A stretch of 64,000 nucleotides of DNA from Clostridia bacterium (GCA_026418275.1 JAOABQ010000049.1:186001-250000), one strand, 5' to 3'. Shown: positions 9,990-19,433, counted from the first letter of the stretch. A program made the numbers and translations. Notes: generated from the letters alone by a model not told the origin.

Positions 9990-10112
9990 ATAATTCTTTA
10001 TAGATCATGAAAATGATTTGACATGAATGAGCTGAATTTCTACGATATGAGATCAAGAAAATGTAAGCGCGATGTAAATGTCTATCGCATTCAATATAAG
10101 TGAGGATTTAGG

Positions 10113-10970
10113 ATGGATACGAATATCGTTAATCAATATAATCTAGTAAAAATACCTTCAGGGACTTTTTTGATGGGAGATACTTTCGGTGACGGCTTCA
10201 AACAGGAACTGCCTGTTCACGAGGTTTATACAGACTCGTATTTCATTGGGAAGTACAACGTTACCGTTAAGGAATATTTTGATTTTATCCAAGATTCAGG
10301 GGATGAATTCCAGGAAATATGGTGTGATTTTATTGATCCTTGTTTTATTTTAAATGAGGGCGGAAAATACAAAATTTCAGAAGGTGCAGAGCATTTTCCC
10401 ATGGTTCAAGTGAGCTTTGTAGGTGCTGTGGCATACTGCAACTGGTGCTCCAAGAAAAACGGTCTTGAATCGGTCTATGATTTGGAAACACTGGAGGGAG
10501 ACCTAACTAAGAATGGTTTCAGGCTGCCTACTGAAGCACAGTGGGAGTATGCATGTGGAGGTCCTGAGGGTTTCAAATGCTTTTATGGTAATGAGTTTGA
10601 TGCTGAGCTCATTAACTTTAAAGGTTACTCCGGTAGTTACAAAGGCCGCCGGGCAAGTAATAAAAAAATCGGAGGGTTTGGGCTGGATGAGAATTCTCCG
10701 GTTCCGGTAGGAACGTTTCCTGCAAATGGCTTCGGGGTGCATGAAATGATTGGGAATGTCAACGAATGGTGTCATGACAAGTATGCAATATATAAAAAGG
10801 ATAGTGAAGTAAACCCATGGGGCGCAAGTGAAGGTACTTTTCGGGTTATCCGCGGGGGATGTTTTATTGATGGAAAGGAAAAAATGCGTAAATCCTACAG
10901 GCATGCCATACACCCCCATGCAAAATGTATGGTAGACGGGTTTAGGATTGCTTTGCCAAATCTATTCTAA
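10113..10970 (+). CDS. FGE/SUMF1-fold protein (formylglycine-generating enzyme family), copy 1
   Basis: The 285-residue protein has the whole FGE-sulfatase domain: IPSGTFLMGD at the start, GFRLPTEAQWEYAC in the middle, NVNEWCHDKY, and RVIRGGCF followed by DGFRIA at the end. In true FGE the segment after RGGSF carries two copper-binding cysteines; here that pattern is absent, with a single Cys in RGGCF. The DinB iron-site domain of EgtB is also missing. The fold is clear but the chemistry is open; oxidation of a carrier-bound group is one possibility. The next gene, 24 bases on, is a carrier protein, and the same FGE-carrier pair recurs at 14324-15369. Confidence 0.87.
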   Translation: MDTNIVNQYNLVKIPSGTFLMGDTFGDGFKQELPVHEVYTDSYFIGKYNVTVKEYFDFIQDSGDEFQEIWCDFIDPCFILNEGGKYKISEGAEHFPMVQVSFVGAVAYCNWCSKKNGLESVYDLETLEGDLTKNGFRLPTEAQWEYACGGPEGFKCFYGNEFDAELINFKGYSGSYKGRRASNKKIGGFGLDENSPVPVGTFPANGFGVHEMIGNVNEWCHDKYAIYKKDSEVNPWGASEGTFRVIRGGCFIDGKEKMRKSYRHAIHPHAKCMVDGFRIALPNLF

Positions 10971-10994
10971 CTATATTTTTGGAGGTGCTTATCA

Positions 10995-11249
10995 ATGAAA
11001 GAAAAAATTATTCTTGATATTACGGATTTTATCAAGAAAGAGATTATTAATAACAGCGAAACGGATATTGGGCCAGATGAAAATATTATTTCAAAGGGGT
11101 TAATTGATTCCATGGGAATTATCCGGCTTATGTCTTTCATTCAAGAAGCTTACAATATTAAGGAAATAAACAATAAAGACATGCTTTTGGATAATTTTCA
11201 GACAGTAGATAAAATTGCGGATTTGGTAAGCAAGTATATACAGAATTAG
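10995..11249 (+). CDS. acyl carrier protein 1
   Basis: This 84-residue stand-alone carrier protein has the phosphopantetheine site at Ser39 in KGLIDSMGII. The shape is typical: helix 1, a loop with DENII, the site, then helix 2 starting MSFIQEAYNI. TTGGAGG precedes the start. It follows the first FGE-fold gene and probably carries the substrate of the neighbouring tailoring enzymes. It differs from a housekeeping AcpP, which has DSLD in place of DSMG. Confidence 0.85.
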   Translation: MKEKIILDITDFIKKEIINNSETDIGPDENIISKGLIDSMGIIRLMSFIQEAYNIKEINNKDMLLDNFQTVDKIADLVSKYIQN

Positions 11250-11317
11250 TACTAGTGCTCTTTAACACAACAAATTTCTAGTTTTTTAAAAGTGTTAAAA
11301 ATGTACTTCATCTGTTT

Positions 11318-11358
11318 GTGCCTCGCATACTTTAGAAAAGAATTATGTTACGAGGCAC
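11318..11358 (+). promoter_or_regulatory. stem-loop between carrier protein 1 and the HemN-like gene
   Basis: GTGCCTCG (11318-11325) pairs perfectly with CGAGGCAC (11351-11358), and the inner CATA/TATG can extend the stem after a 3-base bulge. There is no T-run, so an mRNA-processing or stability element is as likely as a terminator. Confidence 0.45.
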
Positions 11359-11398
11359 TATCGGGTTAAGTAAAATTTAAGAGAAAAGGAAGATGATT

Positions 11399-12757
11399 AT
11401 GGCGAATCAAGTTGCTTTTACAGAAAAGCTTACAAATTTCTATAGATATCCATGTATTTGCGGTTTTCAAGATAAGGTCGAAAAACCGAAAGAATTTTTA
11501 GGCTATTTAAATACACCCAGTCCAAAAGACAGGGATACCATGATCTATATTCATATTCCCTTTTGCCGGAGTATGTGTATCTACTGTCCTTTCTACAAGG
11601 AACACCATAAAAACATCGATTATGAGACAAAAAGCAGGTTTGTGAATGCTTTGGTTAAAGAGTTGGAGATGTATTCCAAGGAACCCTATTTCAAAGATGT
11701 ACCCATCGTAAATGTAAACATGGGTGGGGGTACGCCCATGGTACTGGAAACCGAGCTCTTAATCAGGATCCTTGATGCAATTTATAAAAATTTCAATATG
11801 GAAAAGTGTGAGGTTATATCTATTGAGGGCGATCCTATTGCGCTTCAGGATGTGAATAAATTAAAGGCACTGAAGGAAATGGGGATGACAAGAACCTCCT
11901 TCGGTATTCAGACCTTTAATGAGCGTTTAAGGAAGAAACTGGGGGTTGAATCCTCTGTCCTTGATATATTCAAGGCATTGAATGCCCTAGAAAAAGCAGG
12001 GGTTGATGAATGGGGATGCGATATGCTTTACAACTGCCCGGATCAAAATGTAACTGAGATTAGGTATAATGTGGACCGGATCTGTGATCTGAAGCCTACC
12101 GTTGTGGATGTATACGACCTTAATATATCACCCAATACAAAGCTTCAAAAGCTTTTGGACACGGACTACTTTAAGTCAAAACCAAGCAATAAAAATGAGA
12201 TAGAAATGTTTGCCGCAATCATGGAAACCTTTGGTGAAAACGGATTTGACCATATCCGGAGTGTAAATTTCGAGCCTAAAGGTTATAAGCACAGCAAAAA
12301 GGGAATTCTTTATGCTTTTAGCGCAGACCTTCTGGCAATAGGCCCCTCTGCCAGAACATTCATGTACAGCGGCGGAATGAATTATAGAAACCACTGCTCA
12401 CTGGAGCGGTATATCGGAAGTCTGGAGGATGGCATTTATCCTGTGGAGGCTGGAAATATTGTTTCAAAGGAAGCCCTTGAAGAAAGGGATATAATCCTCT
12501 TCCCTTATTATATGAAGCTTAGAAAAGACGAAATCAATTACAACCGTTTTAAGGAAAAAATTGATGACATGATTATAAGCGGCTACATCAAAGACAATGG
12601 AGACAGCATTGAACTTACCGACTTAGGAAAGCTGTGGGCAGGGAATGTACAGTATTATTTCCACAGTGATTCTGAAAAGGAAAAAATGGCAAACAGCATA
12701 TTCAAGTGTCTATCGGAAAAGAAAAATTTCTTTAACCAGGACAATATAAACTGCTAA
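11399..12757 (+). CDS. HemN-like radical SAM protein
   Basis: The 452-residue protein has the HemN-type motif IPFCRSMCIYCPF (Cys56, Cys60, Cys63) with NMGGGTP as the SAM-binding region and a HemN C-terminal region. Relatives include coproporphyrinogen dehydrogenase, cyclopropanases and class C radical SAM methyltransferases. In a biosynthetic cluster a methylase or cyclase role is more likely than heme synthesis, but this is inference. ATG 11399 was chosen over ATG 11393 because GGAAG ends at 11392 and would be too close to the earlier codon. Confidence 0.83.
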   Translation: MANQVAFTEKLTNFYRYPCICGFQDKVEKPKEFLGYLNTPSPKDRDTMIYIHIPFCRSMCIYCPFYKEHHKNIDYETKSRFVNALVKELEMYSKEPYFKDVPIVNVNMGGGTPMVLETELLIRILDAIYKNFNMEKCEVISIEGDPIALQDVNKLKALKEMGMTRTSFGIQTFNERLRKKLGVESSVLDIFKALNALEKAGVDEWGCDMLYNCPDQNVTEIRYNVDRICDLKPTVVDVYDLNISPNTKLQKLLDTDYFKSKPSNKNEIEMFAAIMETFGENGFDHIRSVNFEPKGYKHSKKGILYAFSADLLAIGPSARTFMYSGGMNYRNHCSLERYIGSLEDGIYPVEAGNIVSKEALEERDIILFPYYMKLRKDEINYNRFKEKIDDMIISGYIKDNGDSIELTDLGKLWAGNVQYYFHSDSEKEKMANSIFKCLSEKKNFFNQDNINC

Positions 12758-12800
12758 TGTTTCCTAGAAGTAGTGGGACTAACTATAGGAGAAAACTTCC

Positions 12801-14294
12801 ATGATGGCAAAAAAGAATAAGATTCTCTTCATTGAACCGAGCGATTCATGGGTTACAAATAATAAAGCACTGATAAACTTTGAGCAGGTAATGATACCGA
12901 TTGGGTTGATGTACCTCAGTGCTTATATGAAAAAATATTTCAACAGACAAGTTGAGACAAAAATTCTAAGCACCATGACCGACTTCAACGGGAACGAGGA
13001 ATTTTCAAAGTTATTGGAATCATTTATGCCGGATATTGTGTGTATCCGAAGTGTGATTTTCTACACCGAAAAAGTGTTCCAGTTGGTTGATGTTATACGG
13101 GAGAAGAGCCCGGAATCTCTTATAATCCTCGGTGGACCCAATGTATCTTCTGATAATGCAGTTTTATTAAATAACCGTAAAATTGATATTTTCGTAGAGG
13201 GTGAAGGAGAAGAATCCTTAAAAGAGATTGTAAAAACATACATAGAACATGGAAAAACAATGCTTTTGGACTCTTTGGAGAGTCTAGGGGGAATCCTATT
13301 TTGGAAGAACGGCAAGGTGGTTGGGACACCGAAAAGGGCATGTCTCCGAAATTTGGACGAATTACCTTTTCCTGATTACCATGGGATTGACCTAGAAAAG
13401 TATACTTCTTTTTTAAATTACGGTTACAGCAGGAGAAAGATGGGGGTCCTCTTTACTTCCAGGGGATGCCCCTACCGTTGTACCTACTGTCATAATGTAT
13501 TCGGCAAAAGCTTTAGGGCCAGGAGTGCTGAGAATATATACGAGGAAGTTTCCTATTTGAATAGTGAGTTTGGGATATGCGATTTTTGCATTGTAGATGA
13601 CAATTTTACTTTTGACCGTAAACGGGTAGAAAAATTTACAGACATGATGATAACCAAGGGGCCCAAAGTGAATTTTTATTTTCCTAACGGCATCCGGGCG
13701 GATTCTTTAACAAAAGATTTGATGGACCGGCTTATAGCTTCAGGCGCCATATGGATGACATTTTCTTTGGAAACAGCATCAAAGAGGCTGCAAAAGCTCA
13801 TTAAAAAGAACATGGACATCGAAAAGCTTGAAGAAATGGTCCACTATGCCTGTGAAAAAAACGTCATAACGAATCTATGTCTTATGGTGGGTTTTCCTAC
13901 CGAAACGGTGGAAGAGGCGGAGGAATCCTTGAAATATTTTGCAGGCTTTAAAAAAGTAGTCCTTCCTTATTATTTTGCACTTAAGTATTATCCCGGAACA
14001 GAAATTTTTAAGGACGCAGGAAACTACGGGATCATGATTAATAAGGAAACCTACGAGGAAGCTTACCATCATGCCTCCTTTCAGGAGACGCCCCTCATCA
14101 AAAGGAGAGACTTTGAGCGGCTAAATCACTGGTATTTAAGAAATATATTCTTAAACCGTGAAAGGCTTAACAATTCGGTTGAGATTTTAGCAAAACATTT
14201 TAGTGTGGATGAAATCAAAGATATGTTTACCTTGTTCTTCAGAAGAAGAGTAAAGGATATTGATAAAGATGTTTTAAACTATATCATGTCATGA
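12801..14294 (+). CDS. B12-binding radical SAM protein 1
   Basis: This 497-residue protein has an N-terminal cobalamin-binding Rossmann-like domain (about 1-150; ILGGPN near 110 and VEGEGE near 133) and a radical SAM domain with CPYRCTYC at Cys223, Cys227 and Cys230. The DxHxxG cobalamin-ligand motif is not visible, as in many class B members. Such enzymes methylate unactivated carbons or rearrange and contract rings. It is a clear paralog of the protein at 16453-18009; both share MPIGLMYLS-like and NLDELPFPDY segments. AGGAG at 12787 decides the start. Confidence 0.9.
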   Translation: MMAKKNKILFIEPSDSWVTNNKALINFEQVMIPIGLMYLSAYMKKYFNRQVETKILSTMTDFNGNEEFSKLLESFMPDIVCIRSVIFYTEKVFQLVDVIREKSPESLIILGGPNVSSDNAVLLNNRKIDIFVEGEGEESLKEIVKTYIEHGKTMLLDSLESLGGILFWKNGKVVGTPKRACLRNLDELPFPDYHGIDLEKYTSFLNYGYSRRKMGVLFTSRGCPYRCTYCHNVFGKSFRARSAENIYEEVSYLNSEFGICDFCIVDDNFTFDRKRVEKFTDMMITKGPKVNFYFPNGIRADSLTKDLMDRLIASGAIWMTFSLETASKRLQKLIKKNMDIEKLEEMVHYACEKNVITNLCLMVGFPTETVEEAEESLKYFAGFKKVVLPYYFALKYYPGTEIFKDAGNYGIMINKETYEEAYHHASFQETPLIKRRDFERLNHWYLRNIFLNRERLNNSVEILAKHFSVDEIKDMFTLFFRRRVKDIDKDVLNYIMS

Positions 14295-14323
14295 TGGAGA
14301 GAAAATGAGTGGAGATGTGATTT

Positions 14324-15064
14324 ATGACAGATTGGATTGAGATTCCCGAATTGGTTCGATTGGAAGAGGATGATTTTATTATGGGGGATATTTGGGGAGA
14401 CGGGGATTTGGATGAGCTTCCCACCTACCAAGTCCATATGAAGCCCTTTTTCATCAGTAAATATACAATAACGAATCGTGCATTTCAATGTTTCCTCAAT
14501 GACATTAAGTCCGAGTTGGACCAGGATGGAAATAAAATCATTGATTTGGACAAGGCGGATTCTCTCATATTAAAGCGGAACGGGGAATTCCGGTGCAAGG
14601 AAGGCTACGAGGAGTATCCGGTGACCAGAATTTCCTGGTATGGTGCACGTGCTTACTGCCAATGGCTTGGAAATAAAGCCGGTAAAAAGTTTAAACTGCC
14701 TACCGAATGTCAGTGGCAATATGCCAGCATGGGGCCAAAGCGGCTAAAGTGGGCACTGGGAGACATATTCGACAGGTCGGAATATATCGTAAACTGTAAT
14801 GAACCGGAAAGTGCAAAGAGCGGGAAGGAATCGGACACCGGACTTTTTAATGTAACAGGAAATGTGTTTGAGTGGTGTGAAGATGAATACGCTTTCAAAC
14901 TTAACTGTAAAGAGGATGATAAAATCCTAAAAAAGCACAGGGTGATTAAGGGTGGGGCCTTCATTTTAGGTGAATCTCATAATCTTAGAAACGGAAAGCG
15001 GTTTTCCTGTTATGAAGCCAGCTGCCTCAATTGTATAGGATTTAGAGTTGTATCGGAAATTTAG
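14324..15064 (+). CDS. FGE/SUMF1-fold protein, copy 2
   Basis: The 246-residue protein repeats the FGE-sulfatase pattern: DDFIMGDIWGDGDLDELP at the start, KLPTECQWQYAS, NVFEWCEDEY, and RVIKGGAF with IGFRVV at the end. The copper cysteines of true FGE are missing from the RGGSF segment; the cysteines present (SCYEASCLNC) are placed differently. It is shorter than copy 1. The closest feature to use is context: it lies 20 bases before a carrier protein, exactly as copy 1 does. A duplicated carrier-acting cassette is likely. Confidence 0.85.
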   Translation: MTDWIEIPELVRLEEDDFIMGDIWGDGDLDELPTYQVHMKPFFISKYTITNRAFQCFLNDIKSELDQDGNKIIDLDKADSLILKRNGEFRCKEGYEEYPVTRISWYGARAYCQWLGNKAGKKFKLPTECQWQYASMGPKRLKWALGDIFDRSEYIVNCNEPESAKSGKESDTGLFNVTGNVFEWCEDEYAFKLNCKEDDKILKKHRVIKGGAFILGESHNLRNGKRFSCYEASCLNCIGFRVVSEI

Positions 15065-15084
15065 AATTTTGGAGGTCATGAAAA

Positions 15085-15369
15085 ATGAACAACAGGGATC
15101 ATGAATTATATAACAGCATCAGAAAAACCATACAGGAGTATATTGAAGAGAAATTTTTGGAGAACAATCCTGTAGAACTTACATATGAGTATCACTTGTT
15201 GGAGAATGGAATTATTGATTCCCTCTCCATGATGAATTTAATTTTGTTTATTGAAGACAAATACAAGTTGGATTTTTATAAAATCGAAGCCAACCGGGAT
15301 TCTTTCCAAAACATCAATACCATTGCCGATCTAATTTCCAACAACATGAAAGAGGAGATAAAAATGTGA
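15085..15369 (+). CDS. acyl carrier protein 2
   Basis: This 94-residue carrier protein has its attachment serine at Ser46 in NGIIDSLSMM, followed by ILFIEDKYKLDF, the usual second helix. GGAGG at 15071-15075 is 9 bases before the ATG. The stop codon overlaps the GTG start of the next gene by 4 bases (GTGA), so it is translationally coupled to the KAS III-like enzyme, its likely partner. Confidence 0.87.
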   Translation: MNNRDHELYNSIRKTIQEYIEEKFLENNPVELTYEYHLLENGIIDSLSMMNLILFIEDKYKLDFYKIEANRDSFQNINTIADLISNNMKEEIKM

Positions 15370-16367
15370 TTGATTCTGGTGAAAAGAATAAGGTTGGAAT
15401 TTTGGAGGCCCAATATAAACTGCCCCCAAAAACCATAAAGGTACGAGATTTGCTTGAGGAAAATAGGGATTATATCGAGAACTTTTGCAAGCCCAAACTC
15501 CTGATTCCCAAACTGAAGGAAGTTGACTTTTCAGAGATTGGGGAGGTCCATGGGTTTCAGGATGAAAAACCCGGTGAGTTGGTTTTACAATCCATTGAAG
15601 AGGTTTTAAAAAAGCGGAATCTAAAAGGCTCGGATATTTCTCTGATCATTGACTACAGCACCACATCAAGGGATGAAAACGGTTTATCCTTATGCTATAA
15701 AATCCAGGGGGAGATCGGTGCGGATCAAGCACTAGTCATTGCCCTAGGAAATGGCAGTTGTTCATCTTTTCAGATTGCATTGAAAACGGCTTCGGTATAC
15801 TTTAAATGCTTACACCATATAAAACATGCAATTTTGTTTTCTGAAGATAGGGTGGAGGGCAGCAGGGTTTACTTTCCGTCCAATATCGTAGGAGATGGGG
15901 CAAGTGTGCTGCTTTTAGGAAGAGAAGATAGTGAGAGCATTCTCATGGATACCGAGACCATGAGTATCGGTAAATTTCATTCTATCATGGGAATCCGTCA
16001 TGGACATATCAGAAACTTCGATGTTTCAGGATTTGAGCAAAGGGTTATTCCCATGCACTACAAAGTCGTAAACGACCTGGTAGGGAAGGTTTTAGAGTCC
16101 AATTGCCTGTCCTTGGAGGATATTGACCATGTACTTTATCAAAATATGAATATAAATGATTATATGGGTTTAATAGGATCCTTGCGGATCAGTAAGGAGA
16201 AAGTATTTTTAAACGGGTTAAAAGGTACAGGCCATATTTTTGGTGCGGATTTAGTCGTCAATTACTGTCGTGCTAAGGGTGAAGGCAGGTTTAAGGATGG
16301 GGAATACCTTCTTATGATCAGCAGCGGAGCAGGATTTTTGTGGGGAGTATCTCTGCTGAAGTTCTAA
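15366..16367 (+). CDS. KAS III-like (FabH-related) condensing enzyme with an altered catalytic triad
   Basis: The 333-residue protein has the thiolase fold of KAS III. The nucleophile is retained as Cys132 in GNGSCSSFQIA. By hand alignment the catalytic His of the HQAN motif is replaced by Tyr258 (YQNMNIND), and the GNTS motif with the catalytic Asn is replaced by KGTGHIFGAD, which holds His290. Such changes are seen in KAS III relatives that acylate rather than decarboxylate. I therefore expect acyl transfer or an unusual Claisen-type step. The GTG start overlaps the carrier-protein stop. Confidence 0.78.
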   Translation: MIDSGEKNKVGILEAQYKLPPKTIKVRDLLEENRDYIENFCKPKLLIPKLKEVDFSEIGEVHGFQDEKPGELVLQSIEEVLKKRNLKGSDISLIIDYSTTSRDENGLSLCYKIQGEIGADQALVIALGNGSCSSFQIALKTASVYFKCLHHIKHAILFSEDRVEGSRVYFPSNIVGDGASVLLLGREDSESILMDTETMSIGKFHSIMGIRHGHIRNFDVSGFEQRVIPMHYKVVNDLVGKVLESNCLSLEDIDHVLYQNMNINDYMGLIGSLRISKEKVFLNGLKGTGHIFGADLVVNYCRAKGEGRFKDGEYLLMISSGAGFLWGVSLLKF

Positions 16368-16452
16368 GAGTAATTAGCTACATGATAGGCGCTGTGAAGA
16401 GAGTGAACAAGAGGAAGCGGGGAAGATATTTTGAAGTGAGGCATAGGGTATT

Positions 16453-18009
16453 ATGGAAAAGACAAAAATTATACTCATTGACCTGCAAGGGAGGCTTTTC
16501 GCAAACCTTCAGGATATAAAAAACAACCAGATTGTACTGCCTATCGGGCTTATGTATTTGAGTTCGTACCTTAAAAGCAAATTAAAGGATGTTGAGATTC
16601 GGATTGTCAAGTCCTTTGTTGATTTTCAAAGTATAGAGGACTTATTGGAAATGATAAATCAAACTATGCCGGATATCATAGGCATCCGGTGTTTGTCCCT
16701 GGACAAGGAATATCTTCTGGAGTGTGCGGTGTCAATCCGGGAGAACTACCAAAAGACATCGTACCGCCTTATGCTGGGGGGGCCTATAACCAATGCCAAC
16801 ACCGGTGAAGTAGCCGAATGGGGTCTATTTGACCACATCTTTATAGGAGATGGTGAAAGAGCTTTTTACCAGGTGGTTGAGGATATTATCCAAAAAAGGG
16901 ATGTAAGAAAAGGGATAAAGGGCCTTTTATATGAGGACGGACAGTATGAAAAGGATTATATCGAAAACCTGGATGAACTTCCTTTTCCGGATTATGATGC
17001 ATTGGATCTAGGCAGGTACGACCACTTTATCAACTATGGCTACAACCGTTTACGCCAAGGTGTGCTGCTGACTTCCAGAGGATGCCCTTACAAATGTATT
17101 TACTGCCACAATATTTTCGGAAATAAGGCAAGGCTGAGGACGGCCGAAAACATATTTAACGAAATTGAATACCTATATAGGAAATATGATATCCGGGATT
17201 TCTTTATTATTGATGATATTTTCAATATTGACTATCAGCGTGCCATAGAGGTATTTAAGCGCATTATCGGGAGCGGATTTAAGATACGCTTGTATTTTCC
17301 AAATGGAATCAGGGGCGATATCATAGACAAAAACTATATCGATTATATGGTGGAAGCAGGAACAGTATTTGTAACCTATGCTGTAGAGACAGCATCCCAA
17401 GGTTTGCAAAAGCGTATACGAAAATATATTGATTTGGAAAAGCTAAGGCAAAATATTATTTATTCCTGCGAAAAGAACATATTGGTAAACGCATTCTTCC
17501 TGTTTGGTTTTCCTGGAGAGACGGAGGAAGAAGCTATACTTACATTAAAGTATGCTGAAAGCCTTGAGAAGCTTAACTTTCCCTTTATTTTCTTTGCCAG
17601 GTATTACCCGGGAACCGAAATGTATGAGCTTGCCAGGCAAGAAGGGTTTAGCGAGGAAATGTTAAGCCGTTCAACCAACCAATTATACCACAATGTGAAC
17701 GACTACTGCACCCCTACGTTAAGCAACCAGTTTGTCAACTATATCAAGGATTACTTTTTATATAAGATACTGCTTAATGAAAAAAGAGTGATGCATATGT
17801 TAAACATTCAAAGTCAGATCTATGAGAATGAGGAAATCGTTCATTTTATCAATTCCATGTATAACATGAAGGTAAAAAATATAGATCAGTTTAAAAGTTA
17901 CATCCAGGCCATCAATAAGTCCAATTACATTAAAAGGCTTGTATTAAGGGAACCTGGAGGATCAGAAGAACCCATAATTCAAAATAGTAAGGAAAAAGAG
18001 GTGATATAA
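16453..18009 (+). CDS. B12-binding radical SAM protein 2
   Basis: This 518-residue paralog of the 12801-14294 protein has the same layout: a B12-binding-like N-terminus (LGGPIT near 109) and radical SAM motif CPYKCIYC at Cys211, Cys215 and Cys218. Shared stretches include LPIGLMYLSSYL and NLDELPFPDY. The C-terminal 120 residues diverge and may hold substrate specificity. It ends one base before the next gene. The ribosome site is weak (GAGG at 16438). Confidence 0.9.
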   Translation: MEKTKIILIDLQGRLFANLQDIKNNQIVLPIGLMYLSSYLKSKLKDVEIRIVKSFVDFQSIEDLLEMINQTMPDIIGIRCLSLDKEYLLECAVSIRENYQKTSYRLMLGGPITNANTGEVAEWGLFDHIFIGDGERAFYQVVEDIIQKRDVRKGIKGLLYEDGQYEKDYIENLDELPFPDYDALDLGRYDHFINYGYNRLRQGVLLTSRGCPYKCIYCHNIFGNKARLRTAENIFNEIEYLYRKYDIRDFFIIDDIFNIDYQRAIEVFKRIIGSGFKIRLYFPNGIRGDIIDKNYIDYMVEAGTVFVTYAVETASQGLQKRIRKYIDLEKLRQNIIYSCEKNILVNAFFLFGFPGETEEEAILTLKYAESLEKLNFPFIFFARYYPGTEMYELARQEGFSEEMLSRSTNQLYHNVNDYCTPTLSNQFVNYIKDYFLYKILLNEKRVMHMLNIQSQIYENEEIVHFINSMYNMKVKNIDQFKSYIQAINKSNYIKRLVLREPGGSEEPIIQNSKEKEVI

Positions 18010-18010
18010 G

Positions 18011-19378
18011 TTGGTGAAGGCTCTTTTTTATCACCCGCCCATAGAGAATAACCCACTTACGACAATGCCCCTGGCGTATTTGTATCTTGCAACTTCATTA
18101 AAGCAAACCGGGCACCAGCTTGAACTGATTGACGCAAGAGTGGTAAAAAACTCCATTGATGTTTTGCACCATAAGCTGGAAGGGAAGGATGTAATGCTTG
18201 TAACGGCTATGCCCGGATCACAGATTTCATCTGCCCTATCAGCCTGTAAAGCGGTGAAGGAAGTATATCCCAAGCTGCGCATTATTTGGGGTGGATCCCA
18301 TGTTAGTCTTGATCCCAAAAGGTCTATTGCTTCCGAATATGTGGATATGGTGATATTGGGAAGGGGGGACGGGATTATAAAGCACATCTTTGATTGTCTT
18401 TGGGATTTTGAAAAAATGAAGGAAATTCCCAACCTCTTATATAAGGATGAAAATGGAGAAGTTATTGAAACCAAAAGAGAAAATGGTATGCATAAAAAGC
18501 TTAATCCTCCGGATTTTGATCTTTTGGACTCCATAGAGCCCTATGTATGTCAAACTAGGCGAAGTAAAAGAATGATAGATTATTTGTCCAGCTTCGGATG
18601 CCCCCATAAATGCACTTTCTGCTGTGAGCCCATCATATCCGGCTCCAAATGGAATGCGATTCATGCCAATGAGCTGGTGGAGCATATTCTTGATCTTAAA
18701 AATAAATATGGGATTGATGGCGTACTGTTCCAAGACGCGAATTTTGTAGCCGACCGGAGAAGGCTGAGGGACTTTTGCAATTTGCTCATTGAAAAGAATG
18801 TGAAGGTGAACTGGATTTCCACTGCACGTACATCGGATATTGAGGAATTCCATAACAAGGGCACTTTAAAGCTGATGCAGGAATCGGGATGTGAAATGCT
18901 GTTCATGGGTGCGGAGGCAGCAGCAGAGGACACTATCCAAAAGTACCAAAAAGGAATCCAACCCTTTGATACCCTTGGGATAGCAGAGCTATTGTGGAAG
19001 GAGTATCACATATTCCCGCATTTTTCCTATGTGATAAGCTTCCCTATCGAAGATATGGATGCTGTAAGAAAAACCTTAGACCTCCGATTGAGTGTCTCAA
19101 AAATCGTAAGCGCGCCAACAGGGGAATTGGGATTTTATAATCCTACACCAGGTACTTTATTCCTTGAGGAAAACAAGGAGTTTTTCGATGTACCCGATAC
19201 GCTGGAAGGTTGGTCAAGGTTTGATTTTTTAAAGCAGAATCTCTATAAAAATCCTTCCAAGGAGCTAAACGGTGTAGTGCTGAAACATCACATCACGCTG
19301 CAAAGGTTATTTCCCAATGTGAAAAGCTTCATGATCTTTGATATTTGGCAGGGTGGTGTACAGGGTGAAACCGGATAA
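18011..19378 (+). CDS. B12-binding radical SAM protein 3
   Basis: The 455-residue protein opens with YHPPIENNPLTTMPLAYLYL, the classical start of B12-binding radical SAM enzymes, has WGGSHVSLDP near 93, and carries CPHKCTFC at Cys197, Cys201 and Cys204. It is more distant from the other two copies. The start is TTG at 18011 or GTG at 18014; GAGGTG at 17998 suits both. A C-methylation or radical rearrangement role is inferred from the family. Confidence 0.88.
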   Translation: MVKALFYHPPIENNPLTTMPLAYLYLATSLKQTGHQLELIDARVVKNSIDVLHHKLEGKDVMLVTAMPGSQISSALSACKAVKEVYPKLRIIWGGSHVSLDPKRSIASEYVDMVILGRGDGIIKHIFDCLWDFEKMKEIPNLLYKDENGEVIETKRENGMHKKLNPPDFDLLDSIEPYVCQTRRSKRMIDYLSSFGCPHKCTFCCEPIISGSKWNAIHANELVEHILDLKNKYGIDGVLFQDANFVADRRRLRDFCNLLIEKNVKVNWISTARTSDIEEFHNKGTLKLMQESGCEMLFMGAEAAAEDTIQKYQKGIQPFDTLGIAELLWKEYHIFPHFSYVISFPIEDMDAVRKTLDLRLSVSKIVSAPTGELGFYNPTPGTLFLEENKEFFDVPDTLEGWSRFDFLKQNLYKNPSKELNGVVLKHHITLQRLFPNVKSFMIFDIWQGGVQGETG

Positions 19379-19433
19379 ATGTTGGGAATAGCCTTAAAAC
19401 ATTGGACTACCTGGTAAACACGGAGGAGATAAA

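Noticed and set aside
10113-15064. EgtB/OvoA-type sulfoxide synthases
   Set aside because: The DinB-type iron-binding domain is absent; only the FGE-sulfatase fold is present.
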